DNA from: an uncultured Thermoguttaceae bacterium
GTDB taxonomy: Bacteria > Planctomycetota > Planctomycetia > Pirellulales > Thermoguttaceae
Assembly (NCBI GenBank): GCA_938084835.1
Contig: CALKER010000006.1
Location: 806,001-870,000, forward strand
Length of the DNA stretch: 64,000 nucleotides
Direction: 5' to 3'
A program made the translations under genes and the position numbers. Positions 1-8,932 of this stretch are shown in pieces (position 1 is the stretch's first letter; every line of letters starts with the position of its first letter). Under the pieces are notes generated by a model, which had not been told where the DNA came from, ran no database searches, and was given only the letters and a program-made list of their open reading frames with translations.

Positions 1-1
1 G

Positions 2-583
2 TACCGGAGGGAGTCATATACAGTTGTTGTGGGCGGCCGCAAACAAGTTCGCACGCGGCAGGTGCGAAAAGTGGAGTGGTGGCCTTTACACGGAAAATTC
101 CACCGTTTTTGGCGTGGATATCTCGTGCCCGCGAGCGAAAGCTTGACCCAAGCCGAAGTGGATCTTGCGGGACCTTTTTGGCTGGAGGGGCTAAAGCGAT
201 ATCGCGCCGATTTCTTGGCTGGGTGGCAGGCTGAAAACGCAACCGTCGCTCGCGAGGACGCCTTGGCATTGGCCGAAGAGCTATTCCGACGGTGGCAGCG
301 GGAGGCTATCCTCGACTTTTTGCCAGGGGATACATACCGGAATTTTAAAGTTGATACAGCCCTGGAACATCTTGAAACCGACCTGGTGCTTGTGCCGTTT
401 TATATTTGCCCTTATCGTTGGGGCAAAAGACAGTTGCGCATTGTGATTAATGGTCAAACGGGGAAAGTCTCCGGAGCGATTCCGCGAGATTGGAAACAAA
501 TTGTTGCGACGGTCCTTGTGGTGATGGCGGTGCTGACGCTTCTTGCCCTCTTGATGAGATTTTTGTCATCAGCGCCTTTGTAA
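2..583 (+). CDS. zinc-ribbon-family membrane protein, 5' truncated
   Basis: The reading frame is open back to the window edge, so the gene starts upstream; the GTG at 29 is only the first start-like codon inside the window. The visible 190 or so residues resemble the C-terminal half of the next gene: a soluble region, a short beta-rich segment ending in VINGQTG, and one hydrophobic helix near the C-terminus (VATVLVVMAVLTLLALLM). In the neighbour this half follows two N-terminal CxxC zinc ribbons, which here would lie outside the window. Function is unknown. The tandem paralogue arrangement suggests an old duplication. I am confident that it is coding and partial, but not about any role. Confidence 0.75.
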   Translation, partial: YRRESYTVVVGGRKQVRTRQVRKVEWWPLHGKFHRFWRGYLVPASESLTQAEVDLAGPFWLEGLKRYRADFLAGWQAENATVAREDALALAEELFRRWQREAILDFLPGDTYRNFKVDTALEHLETDLVLVPFYICPYRWGKRQLRIVINGQTGKVSGAIPRDWKQIVATVLVVMAVLTLLALLMRFLSSAPL

Positions 584-644
584 GTGGAGAGACTAACGGG
601 GCACTTGAGAACCAGGGGTAGCACTGGCAAGGGTAATACCTAAA

Positions 645-1622
645 ATGGAGGCGTCATTTTCTTGCGGGGTATGCGGCTCGATTGTATACGAAGGGGACCT
701 CTTTTGCTCCAATTGCGGACGAGAGGTGCCCCAGGACCGCGGCTCGGTTCTGCGAGAAGAGGGTACCTCCGGGATATTAACCAAGCACCAATTTGTGTGC
801 GCAGGCTGTGGGGCTTCCATGAGTTACGACCCCGCAGTTGGGGCCTTGCGGTGCCCCTATTGCGGCTCACTGCGAGTAGAGGCCACAGGGGAAAGCAAGC
901 TCCTCCCGCCGGCACACGTTGTCCCCTTTCAGATTACGGGAGAAAGACTCGGTGAGCTTTTGCACCGATATTTTACGCGCCACTGGTTTGGGCCGAGCGG
1001 CTTGAAGCGGCAAGGGACGCTGGAAGGTTGCCAACCTGTTTTTGTGCCGTGCTGGGTATTTTCTGCCAAAACTAACACTTATTGGACGGCCGATGTGGGC
1101 GACGTCCCTTCATGGGCGCGAGGGCGATGGCGGCCGGTGTTCGGGGAACATCAAGGCGAGCAACAGGCTGTTGTAATCAATGCAAGCCGCGTACTAACCG
1201 AGAATGAGATTAGCGCTTTAGGAAACTTTGACATAAGCTCCGCTCGTGGGCCGGAAGTTCTCCACAACACAACTGGTTTTGTTGAGGTATTTGTTGTCCC
1301 TCGGAAGTACGCCCGAAGTATGGCCGAGGAGAAGATTAAAGCGCAGGAGTGGGAGGTTTGTCAACGGCTCTATCTGACCGGACGGTGGCGTCGCTTAAAG
1401 ACTAATACCACATTGCGGGAAATTCGTGGACGCCCGTTTTATATGCCGGTGTGGATTCTGACCTACCGCTATCGTGGAAAGTTGTATCGCTTTTTAGTCA
1501 ACGGGCAGACGGGTGTGCTGGTAGGGCGCGTACCCCTATGTTGGTGGAAAGTGACTCTGTGCATAGTAGTAGGCCTTCTATTGTGGCTCGTGTTCGCTTT
1601 GGTGGCGATGCATTCAGGTTGA
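645..1622 (+). CDS. double zinc-ribbon protein with C-terminal membrane helix
   Basis: The 325-residue product carries two N-terminal zinc ribbons: C7/C10 with C21/C24, and C52/C55 with C70/C73 (CAGCG...CPYCG, TFIIB/rubredoxin-like knuckles). A middle soluble domain of about 200 residues follows, then the motif FLVNGQTG near 285-295 and a single hydrophobic helix at about 300-322, so it is probably a C-tail-anchored membrane protein with its ribbons in the cytoplasm. The C-terminal half is related to the truncated gene just upstream. The ribosome site before 645 is weak (AAGGG about 13 nt away). The 3' end overlaps or abuts the YfhO-like gene, depending on that gene's start. Metal binding is inferred from the cysteine pattern; the cellular role is unknown. 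Confidence 0.8.
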   Translation: MEASFSCGVCGSIVYEGDLFCSNCGREVPQDRGSVLREEGTSGILTKHQFVCAGCGASMSYDPAVGALRCPYCGSLRVEATGESKLLPPAHVVPFQITGERLGELLHRYFTRHWFGPSGLKRQGTLEGCQPVFVPCWVFSAKTNTYWTADVGDVPSWARGRWRPVFGEHQGEQQAVVINASRVLTENEISALGNFDISSARGPEVLHNTTGFVEVFVVPRKYARSMAEEKIKAQEWEVCQRLYLTGRWRRLKTNTTLREIRGRPFYMPVWILTYRYRGKLYRFLVNGQTGVLVGRVPLCWWKVTLCIVVGLLLWLVFALVAMHSG

Positions 1623-4600
1623 TCCAGCTGCCGGGCTGGCTTGGTGCTGGCTGCCTGATCGGGCTTTTCGTCGCGTTTTTTGGTGAAGCACTATGGCTAG
1701 GGACGGTTTTGGCTTTTCGAGACACCGCCCATTACTACTATCCGCTTGTTGATTTCGTGCTTGCTCAGTGGCGACAAGGTCGAATACCTCTTTGGAATCC
1801 GTACGATCACTTGGGTTCACCCCTGGCTGCCGACCCGACCGCTTTTGTCTTTTATCCGCTATCGGTGCTTTTTGCTGTAGGCCGAAGCACCGGGGAAGGC
1901 ATCAATCTTTTCATTGTGGCCCACCTGTGGTTAGCGGCGTGGGGATCTTATCTCATGGCGCGGGCTTGGAGAGCCTCGGTGGCCGGTGGTATTTTGGCAT
2001 CCATGGCCTACACTTTCGGGGGGATTGTCCTGTTCCAATGTCATAACCTTGTTTACCTCGTGGGAGCAAGTTGGTTACCGCTAGCAACGTGGGCTTGGGA
2101 TCGGGCGTTAAGATATCCTCGACCAGCTCACACGGCTATCGCAGGCTTAACTTTGGCACTCCTGATATTGGGAGGCGATTTGCAAACAGCTTATCACGTG
2201 TGCCTTTTGTGGCTCGCCTACGGGCCGCTTGCGAGGGATGTAGGCGCGGTTGCGACAGGCACGCCGCCGCAATCTCAGCTTCAGTGCCTGATGCCCAATC
2301 CCCCGTCGCCGAGAACAACTCTCGTAGCCCGCCGGCGCCATTTGTCTGGTCCGACAGATATGACTGAGTGCGCATGGGCTGTGGCGCCAAAGACTCGTTT
2401 GAGACAGTCTAAAGGTTTCTTCCGGACATGGCTTGTCGCCGTTGTCATTGCCTTGGGCGTGAGTGCTTGTTTGTGGATACCTGCTTGGGAATTCGCCATC
2501 TTGAGTGATCGGCACGTTACGGCAGAACCCCGATCAGTTTATGAGTTTGCCACTTGGTGGGTTGCCGATGTAGGGAGGGGGGAAGCACGTCGGCCGCAAG
2601 TTCCGCCTGTCGGTTCGCTTCTTGGGCGAACTCAGCCCGGTACCCATCACGATGCTGTTTTTCAATTCAGTGTGGCCCCCACGCGATGGGGCGAGTTTTT
2701 CTGGCCCAACTTATCTGGTCGGCTTTTTCCGGAAAATCACCGTTGGTTAGCCGCCTTAGGGGCAGAGGACCGCATCTGGACACCATCGTTGTACATGGGT
2801 GTTATTCCCGCCCTCTTTGGCTTAGCGACATTTCGGCTAAGGCGTGCGGAATCCGCGTGGCAGCGATGGCTTTCGTGGGTTGCGATGGTTAGTCTTCTTG
2901 CCAGCTTAGGAAGATTCGGGCTGGGATTTGTTGGGGAATATGTCCTCGCACTAAGTCAACATGGTCGCGAAGAGTGGCAGCTGCCGGTGGGGCCCAGCTT
3001 TGGCGGTGTCTACTGGCTAGCGACTATCCTTTTACCCGGATACGTAAGCTTCCGATACCCGGCGAAGTGGTTGGTGGTGACGGGCTTTGCTCTAAGTCAG
3101 CTTGCTGCCCAGATTTTCCAGGGAAGTGACCTGCGGAATCGTCGCGCGATTGTGGCTCTAGCCCTGTTAGTAGGCTGTTCAAGCCTCGCAATGCTTGGGC
3201 TTACCTATCTCTGGTGGGAAATTATTCACGAGATATTCTCTCGGGGGCAGCCCGATCCGGCCTTTGGCCCAGTCATTCCGGCTGGCGCCGTGACCGATGT
3301 GACATGGGCCTTTATTCAAGCGGCGATCGTAGCTCTAACTCTGGCGGCAGTGGTGCTGTGGTTGCCCAAGTGGCTGCCGGTTGTTGCCCTCTTTGTAACT
3401 CCTGCGGACCTGACACTGGCAAATCGGTGGATGGCGGTCAGTATTCCGGAGCCTGAACTGGCCTCACCCCCCGCATTGGCGGAAGTTTTCCATAGTGCCA
3501 CTCAACCGGTTCCAGAGGTTCCGCACCCCGAAGGCATTCCAATTCCTTTTCCTCGGTTTTATCGATCGGCTGAGGAGGTGGCACCTCAATGGCGAGAGTT
3601 TGCTTCCTCTCGTCGCTTGATCGAGATTTGTGCCTGGCAGCGGGATTCCCTTTTTTCCAAGTTCCACCTTCTTTTTCCGGTGGGATCACTCTCCCCAGGA
3701 GTAGCTTCTCGTGTTTCCGATTGGCAGTTTGCCTTGTGGGTAGCCCGGCGTCCACCTAAGTCGGCAAGTGCGGAAACAAAGCGGGAGGGTTCCCGCGCAT
3801 TAGCGGCACAATTTACTGATCAATCTGGATGGTACCGCACGAACGAATTTCCGGGCCGACTGGTTCCGCCTGGAGCGTCGTTCGCACTTGTTCCGGAAAG
3901 AGATAGGGTGGAAAACATGGTGCTAGTGGTGGGTCCACTGACGTTCGCCGTGCCCACCGGTTTCAGCCTGTGGCGAAAATTGGAGCCGCCACCGTTCGCC
4001 TGGTTTCCCGAGAAGCTAAGAATCTTACCGGAAGTGGAAAATTCCGACCCTCGACTAGTCTGGGAACGTACCGCCGAAGTCCTCTATCCCGAAGGTCATC
4101 CCCGTGATTTGAAGGCACTTTCGGTGCTGGAATTCGATACTTCCTTCTGGACATCGCTGGCCAGCTTCGGGGAGTCAACGACAGGTAAGTTCTCCGATGA
4201 GAATCTACTGGCGAGTTGGCTTGTGGCAACGATTTTCGCTCCGGCCCAGCAGACGGATCTGGCGACTGGGCTATTTGAGGCGGTAGCCCACTGGCTCTAC
4301 AACATGTTGGGGCGTTCGAGCGTTGAGAAAAGAACCGGAGAAAACCTGGGGGAGTTCGTTTTCAGTAATCCTGCGGCGACTGCGGCAGAGCTAAAGCTTT
4401 CGCGATTTGAACCGGGCCAAGTAATCATCGAAGTGACTTCCTCAAAGCCGGGAGTGTTGATCCTGGCACAGCAGTGGTTTCCGGGTTGGCGTGCCGTAAT
4501 TAGGCCAGTTGGTGGGGATCGGCCTGATCTGATTTTCCCAGTGTGGCGTGCCAATCGCGCCATGCAGGCGGTCGCTATACCCCCAGGTAGTTGGGTGGTT

Positions 4601-4792
4601 CGAATGGAGTTTCGGCCTGTGTCGCTTCAGATCGGGCTGGCTCTGTCGGTGGGAACTATGTTTGTACTTACATTCTGGCTTGCAATAACTGGCTGGAGTT
4701 TGGCACAATTCAGGCCACCGCCGGAGGTGCTCTCCAGAGGCCTCACGCTTTCGGAGCTGGCACGACCTGATCGCACTAATGGAGAGGCATGA
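1538..4792 (+). CDS. YfhO-like polytopic membrane protein
   Basis: About 1084 residues with a dozen or so hydrophobic segments, mostly in the N-terminal 600 residues. Early it has FRDTAHYYYPLVDF and GRIPLWNPYDHLGSPL, typical of the YfhO / GT-C-like family of membrane glycosyltransferases (in Bacillus linked to lipoteichoic-acid glycosylation). The last 400 residues include a soluble region rich in Pro and Trp, then a final pair of hydrophobic stretches. Start is uncertain: the frame is open from ATG 1451 (a long overlap with the upstream gene), I use ATG 1538, and TTG 1619 would overlap the upstream TGA. Residues of about 235-290 look like an unusual low-similarity insert rich in Pro and Arg. 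Sugar substrate and acceptor cannot be read from the sequence. Confidence 0.75.
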   Translation: MLVESDSVHSSRPSIVARVRFGGDAFRLIQLPGWLGAGCLIGLFVAFFGEALWLGTVLAFRDTAHYYYPLVDFVLAQWRQGRIPLWNPYDHLGSPLAADPTAFVFYPLSVLFAVGRSTGEGINLFIVAHLWLAAWGSYLMARAWRASVAGGILASMAYTFGGIVLFQCHNLVYLVGASWLPLATWAWDRALRYPRPAHTAIAGLTLALLILGGDLQTAYHVCLLWLAYGPLARDVGAVATGTPPQSQLQCLMPNPPSPRTTLVARRRHLSGPTDMTECAWAVAPKTRLRQSKGFFRTWLVAVVIALGVSACLWIPAWEFAILSDRHVTAEPRSVYEFATWWVADVGRGEARRPQVPPVGSLLGRTQPGTHHDAVFQFSVAPTRWGEFFWPNLSGRLFPENHRWLAALGAEDRIWTPSLYMGVIPALFGLATFRLRRAESAWQRWLSWVAMVSLLASLGRFGLGFVGEYVLALSQHGREEWQLPVGPSFGGVYWLATILLPGYVSFRYPAKWLVVTGFALSQLAAQIFQGSDLRNRRAIVALALLVGCSSLAMLGLTYLWWEIIHEIFSRGQPDPAFGPVIPAGAVTDVTWAFIQAAIVALTLAAVVLWLPKWLPVVALFVTPADLTLANRWMAVSIPEPELASPPALAEVFHSATQPVPEVPHPEGIPIPFPRFYRSAEEVAPQWREFASSRRLIEICAWQRDSLFSKFHLLFPVGSLSPGVASRVSDWQFALWVARRPPKSASAETKREGSRALAAQFTDQSGWYRTNEFPGRLVPPGASFALVPERDRVENMVLVVGPLTFAVPTGFSLWRKLEPPPFAWFPEKLRILPEVENSDPRLVWERTAEVLYPEGHPRDLKALSVLEFDTSFWTSLASFGESTTGKFSDENLLASWLVATIFAPAQQTDLATGLFEAVAHWLYNMLGRSSVEKRTGENLGEFVFSNPAATAAELKLSRFEPGQVIIEVTSSKPGVLILAQQWFPGWRAVIRPVGGDRPDLIFPVWRANRAMQAVAIPPGSWVVRMEFRPVSLQIGLALSVGTMFVLTFWLAITGWSLAQFRPPPEVLSRGLTLSELARPDRTNGEA

Positions 4793-5531
4793 GCGCTTTT
4801 CTCGGTGTTTCTTGAGTTTCTAAACTTTTCTTTCTTATCTAGATCTCCTAAATCTCCTGTGTTGTGGGAATTTGCTACACAATCAGATGGGCTTATGGCC
4901 TAGGTGTCAAACTCTCCAAGTGTTACGCCTTGAGCCAAGCTTAGAAGGACGAGACCTTCTTGACCGAGTTATGTCGAGCTCAGTGCAAATATGGCACAAA
5001 ATAGCGGAAGTGGGAGTGCAATACCCGCCTCAGGGCTGTTCCCGAGCAAACATGATGCCCTAAAATTTGCCTTTTCTGGGGCAGCGAAGATTTCGCAGGA
5101 AATTGAGTTCTTTGCATATCCCGTTGGCCGGAGGCGGCAAAAAAACCATTTCCCCGAATTTTTTTCTAATCGCTGCCGATTCTAACTACTCGACGAAAAC
5201 TAGAACTGCTCACTCCGTTAAGGGAAAGTTTCTTTGAGTCCAGGCGGCGTCGTTGGGACACGCGAAAGTCTGAACCTCAGCAGACCGAAGGAAGGCAGCG
5301 TTACGGGAGGGACTCAGCGGGTGCAGCCATCCCTCGGGTTGAGCCGGTCTCGGGGAAGTTACGTTCAAAGTCTAGCCCGCGGGTGGGTCTAGTGGGCGGT
5401 GGGTTCCCGGATCCGCCATCAATTTGCACTGTGTTGCGGGAATTAAGTTGAGGGATGAATGATAGCAGAATCGGAGGCAGAGCGACTCCAGAAAAGGTTG
5501 ACGTAAGCTTTTCACAAAAGGAGCACGCAGA
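4793..5531. other. spacer with one RNA candidate
   Basis: No convincing protein gene. The first 440 bases show nothing I can name. The stretch 5243-5346 folds as a long imperfect hairpin that resembles a small SRP RNA (listed separately). The end of the spacer carries the ribosome site of the small secreted protein gene. Confidence 0.6.
5243..5346 (+). ncRNA. ffs: possible small SRP (4.5S-like) RNA
   Basis: Reading 5' to 3' there is TGAACC, then CAG, an apical purine-rich loop containing GAAGGAAGG, then GCAGC, and further on GCGGGTGC. These are the landmarks, in order, of bacterial small SRP RNA domain IV. Supporting pairs: 5255-5258 with 5330-5333, 5259-5261 with 5321-5323, 5267-5270 with 5311-5314, 5275-5278 with 5307-5310, plus a GGC/GCC closing pair. 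Against it: the canonical GGAA tetraloop closed by CC/GG is not clean here, as the loop appears one nucleotide short (CC-GAA-GG). The edges are guesses from the outer pairing. An unrelated structured leader of the small downstream gene is the main alternative. Confidence 0.4.
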
Positions 5532-5750
5532 ATGAAAAGGCTTGTAATTTCCCTTCTTTTCACGGGGTTAGCGCTTGTTTCAGTCGGTTGTGTTATCCCG
5601 GCTTATTCGGCGGATCCCGCTCGCCGGGTGCAACAGCTCATTTTCACATCGGAGAATTTGCGATTGATACTCGACGAATGGGAAAGAATTTGGTTCCTGG
5701 ATCAGCCTAATCATTGCACGCCGTACCGGACCCATGGGGGGCTAATCTAG
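5532..5750 (+). CDS. small secreted protein or lipoprotein of planctomycete type
   Basis: 72 residues. A strong ribosome site AAAGGAG sits 8 nt before the ATG. Residues 1-27 form a signal peptide (KR then a hydrophobic run); Cys20 (SVGC) could be lipidated, although Ser rather than Leu/Val at -3 is not ideal, and cleavage after AYS at 26 is an alternative. The mature part is a short amphipathic helix (RRVQQLIFTSENLRLILDEW) and ends in a tail, PNHCTPYRTHGGLI. I recall small planctomycete proteins with a closely similar YRTHGG tail, which makes this a real gene despite its size. Function unknown. It stands alone, with long spacers on both sides. Confidence 0.75.
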   Translation: MKRLVISLLFTGLALVSVGCVIPAYSADPARRVQQLIFTSENLRLILDEWERIWFLDQPNHCTPYRTHGGLI

Positions 5751-7243
5751 ATAATTTAGATGATATAGCATCTGTGATGGATCTAAGAACTTAAGGGTGA
5801 CTTTCATCGCAGGACTGGGCCAAATTCCCCTACCCCTTTTTATAGCTGCAAAACTATGGAACCCGCTCCCAGTGCTCCATAGGTCAGCCCGCGGGTTACC
5901 GGAAGGAAAAGCAAGGGGTATGGTGCCTACAGGTTGCCGGAGTCTTAACCTAGTCGCCCTATTTTCCGGTGTGCACGCCGATCGAAGAATGCCCCTCGAA
6001 TATTGGGCTTTTCGAACGGGTGGTCCGGCAAAAGCCTTATAGGATTAGATGCGAGCCATACCTCCTCAAGCGTTTGACTAATTGCCAACCGAAGTTTCTC
6101 CCCGCGAGGCCAAAGGTGAGAAACTCGGGTCGCCTCCATACCCACCTTTAGAGGAGGCTCGTGTTTAGGGCTGTACCTTTCAACTAAGTGCTTCCCCCGA
6201 GGTAGAGGAAAGAACCGATTCCACAGAAAAATCTAAAAACATCTAGGAGTATCAAGGGTATTGTTTGGGTGAAAACCGCCAGATCTTTGCTCTCGAAATA
6301 ACGCGCCAAGTTGCCTTGACCAGATCGAAAGGTGAAAAGTTGTAGTCGAAAGCCAGAATCGTGCTATGGGCTTTTCGAGGGGGTCATGTTTTCCCTAATG
6401 GTGTTGAACTTTCTCTGCCATGGGTTTCAAGATAAAGCTTTAGGGCTGCTTCAGAAAGGAATGCTAGAAATCTGCTAAGAATCAGAAGGACTTAGGTAAG
6501 GTGAATAAGTGTGGGGCGGGATGTGCGATCTCTGATAACAAGTCAGATAACAAGGGTTCATCGTGAGCTGGCCTCAGGGTTATTGCGGCTTTTACCCCTC
6601 CTTCACAAGGGTAAGCTGCCAATCCGTCGATTTAAAAGCTGTTGGAAACCCCGCGAAAGACTGGGACCTTGGGAGTAATTTTGAGGCAGGCCCTGGGGTT
6701 CTCAAAGGTTGGGGTGAACCGCAGGAGAAAAAGATAGCGACCACACGAGAAAAAGTTAGCACTCGGGCGGTAGGTCTTTGTGTGAGCTTCTAGACGCAAG
6801 CTCTCTGGGTCCAAGAGTTAGCTTGGTTTGTTAGAGCAACAGTTTTGCATCCTACCAGGAGCGTTAACTCGAAAGGATGTCCCAGCTTTGCTTCCAAGGT
6901 TACCAATTATCTTTCCCACCCTGCTCAAGTAAAAACTTGGGAAACCGTACGAAAGCTATACTTAATGCCCCCTTAAAGAGGTATATCAGAAGAGCGAGCT
7001 GACGGCATTTCCAAAAAATTTGGTCCTCACCTAACTTTTAAAGGTTTCGGAGCCTTACGGCCGAAGGAAACCTCACCGCCTAAGTTCGCGATCTTTGCTA
7101 ACCGTGCGTAGATAGGTAGTCACCTTCCACCGCGGTCCTCATTGCGGCTTCCGAGACGTTCAATATTGCTAGAGTTGGCTGATCTCCTCCGTGTCGGTCG
7201 CCGTTGTGGCGGTCAGAGGCCGATGGCCATGCCTTTTCGCGCC
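5751..7243. other. long spacer, no gene recognised
   Basis: About 1.5 kb without a credible protein gene: the short open frames here are composition-driven, lack ribosome sites and resemble nothing. I looked for tRNA, tmRNA, RNase P RNA and riboswitch signatures and found none. A modest inverted repeat (GCCTCC with GGAGGC) lies near 6129-6158, without a T-tract. Confidence 0.5.
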
Positions 7244-7272
7244 TTGACAGCGTGCTTTAAAGCCGGTATCGT
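7244..7272 (+). promoter_or_regulatory. sigma-70-type promoter of the nusA leader
   Basis: A perfect -35 TTGACA at 7244-7249 and a -10-like TATCGT at 7267-7272, separated by exactly 17 bp. It would start transcription near 7279, about 300 nt before the nusA start codon. It is the best promoter-like match that I see in any spacer of the window. Confidence 0.6.
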
Positions 7273-7297
7273 AAATAGAACCAGCTTGGTTTAGATG

Positions 7298-7340
7298 ATA
7301 GACCCGGCGGTATGCGCCCAAACTACCGGGTCTATTTTGT
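7298..7340 (+). terminator. intrinsic terminator in the nusA leader
   Basis: A perfect 10-bp inverted repeat (ATAGACCCGG at 7298-7307, CCGGGTCTAT at 7326-7335) with an 18-nt loop, followed at once by TTTTGTTAT. It has the shape of a rho-independent terminator on the plus strand and no A-tract on the other side, so it is directional. It begins only about 20 nt after the predicted transcription start, so it would end a transcript of about 60 nt, acting as an attenuator for nusA or ending a small RNA. Confidence 0.65.
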
Positions 7341-7585
7341 TATAGGTCGAAGAGTAACTGAATTTTTGGAAATTTGCGGGGCACGGGTGCGATACGGTAG
7401 GTCGGGCAGTTGGTTTTGGGCGGACGTTCCCTTATGGGGTCCTCTAAGGAAAGTGAGCTAGCAAGACGACTAAGCACGAAGGTTTCGGGGAACTCCGCGG
7501 TCCGGTTAGATTAAGGAGTAAGTTGCTTACCCGGGCGGTGTCGGGGGCGACCTTGGATCCACGCTCACGGGAATTTTGTGCGCTT

Positions 7586-8932
7586 ATGGATGCCCAAGAA
7601 ATTTTGCGGATGGTGGACGTTATTCATCGGGACAAAAATATCCCGAAGGAAACGGTCTTTTCGGCCATTGAGTCGGCGCTCTTGCTCGCCGCAAAAAAAA
7701 GTCTTGGTGATGACGCTCAGGTAACGGTGCGAGTTGATCGGCAGACCGGCGCCATTAGTGGGACTCACAACGGTGTCCCTTTTGACCCAGATGAATTCTG
7801 CTTTCGCATCGGAGCGCATGCAGCCAAGCAAGTCATTCTTCAAAAGATCAGGGAGGCTGAACGCGACGTCCTATACGAGGAGTTTCAAAAGCGCATTAAT
7901 CAATTGGTAAGCGGGGTGGTGCAGCGCATTGAGTCGGGCACAGTTCTGATTTCGCTCGGTAATAACGTGGAAGCCGTTTTACCCCGTCAGGAACAAATCC
8001 GTGGGGAGTCGTATCATCCGAGCGATAGAATCCGAGCCGTTGTCTACGATGTTCGCAAAGAGGGAATGCGGGTTCGGGTGTATTTGAGCCGAACCCGGCG
8101 GCAATTTGTGGAACGGCTTTTTGAGCAAGAAATCCCGGAGGTGGCCGACGGAGTCATCGAAATTAAACGGATCGAGCGCGAGCCTGGAAGCCGTACGAAA
8201 GTGGCTGTGGCCAGTACGGATCCCCGCGTGGATTGTGTTGGAGCGTGTGTTGGTGTTCGCGGGACGCGAATTAAAAACATCACAGATGAATTGGGCGGCG
8301 AGCGCATCGAAATCGTCCGCTGGAGCGATGATCCTCAAGAATTAATCGCTAATGCGCTTCAACCCGCAGAGGTGGAAGAGGTTATTCTTTGCGGCATGCT
8401 AGGCCGGGCGATTGCCCTCGTGCGAGAGGACCAGCGCTCGCTCGCCATTGGACGCAACGGTCAGAATGTGCGGTTGGCGAGCAAATTATCCGGTTGGGAC
8501 ATCGAGATCATGACACGCGAGGAGCTGGATGCCCGGCTCGATTCAGCTATTGCTGCGTTTACTTCGCTTCCAGGGGTTTCCGAAGAACTGGCAGAGCGGC
8601 TGGTCGCGGAAGGCTATTTCACCTATGACGATATTTCAGTAATGGAGCCAAGCGATTTGGCCCAGCTAGCGGAACAGGGCGAGGAGGAGGTTCAAGCCAT
8701 TATCGAGGAAGCAGAACGCCGGGCGGCCGAAGGGGGGATGTCCCCGTGGCGTGAAAGCGCGAGAAGGTCAGCTTCCTCCGCGGCTGAAGCTGAGGTCGAG
8801 ACAGATCAGGCCCCGCTTGGAAAAGCCGAAGCCGAGCATTTGTTGGGGGAGGTAGGAGAATCGGGCTCCGAAGGAGCACCTGAAACGAGCGAAGGCTCGA
8901 CGGTTGACGCCACCGCAGGAGGCACACTATAG
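7586..8932 (+). CDS. nusA: transcription termination/antitermination factor NusA
   Basis: 448 residues from ATG 7586. The family N-terminal domain begins MDAQEILRMVDVIHRDKNIP, followed by an S1 domain (about 108-172), KH1 with GVRGTRI (223-229), KH2 with IGRNGQNVRLA (288-298), a helix-hairpin-helix-like region (about 320-375) and a long acidic, Ala/Glu-rich tail. NusA binds RNA polymerase and nascent RNA and tunes pausing, intrinsic termination and antitermination. Start choice: TTG 7523, in frame, has a good AAGGAG site only 4 nt away and would add 21 residues unlike the family; ATG 7586 matches the family start but has a weak ribosome site. infB and rbfA follow, as in most bacteria, but rimP is not visible and the spacers are wide. 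Expression may be controlled by the promoter and terminator in the leader. Confidence 0.95.
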   Translation: MDAQEILRMVDVIHRDKNIPKETVFSAIESALLLAAKKSLGDDAQVTVRVDRQTGAISGTHNGVPFDPDEFCFRIGAHAAKQVILQKIREAERDVLYEEFQKRINQLVSGVVQRIESGTVLISLGNNVEAVLPRQEQIRGESYHPSDRIRAVVYDVRKEGMRVRVYLSRTRRQFVERLFEQEIPEVADGVIEIKRIEREPGSRTKVAVASTDPRVDCVGACVGVRGTRIKNITDELGGERIEIVRWSDDPQELIANALQPAEVEEVILCGMLGRAIALVREDQRSLAIGRNGQNVRLASKLSGWDIEIMTREELDARLDSAIAAFTSLPGVSEELAERLVAEGYFTYDDISVMEPSDLAQLAEQGEEEVQAIIEEAERRAAEGGMSPWRESARRSASSAAEAEVETDQAPLGKAEAEHLLGEVGESGSEGAPETSEGSTVDATAGGTL

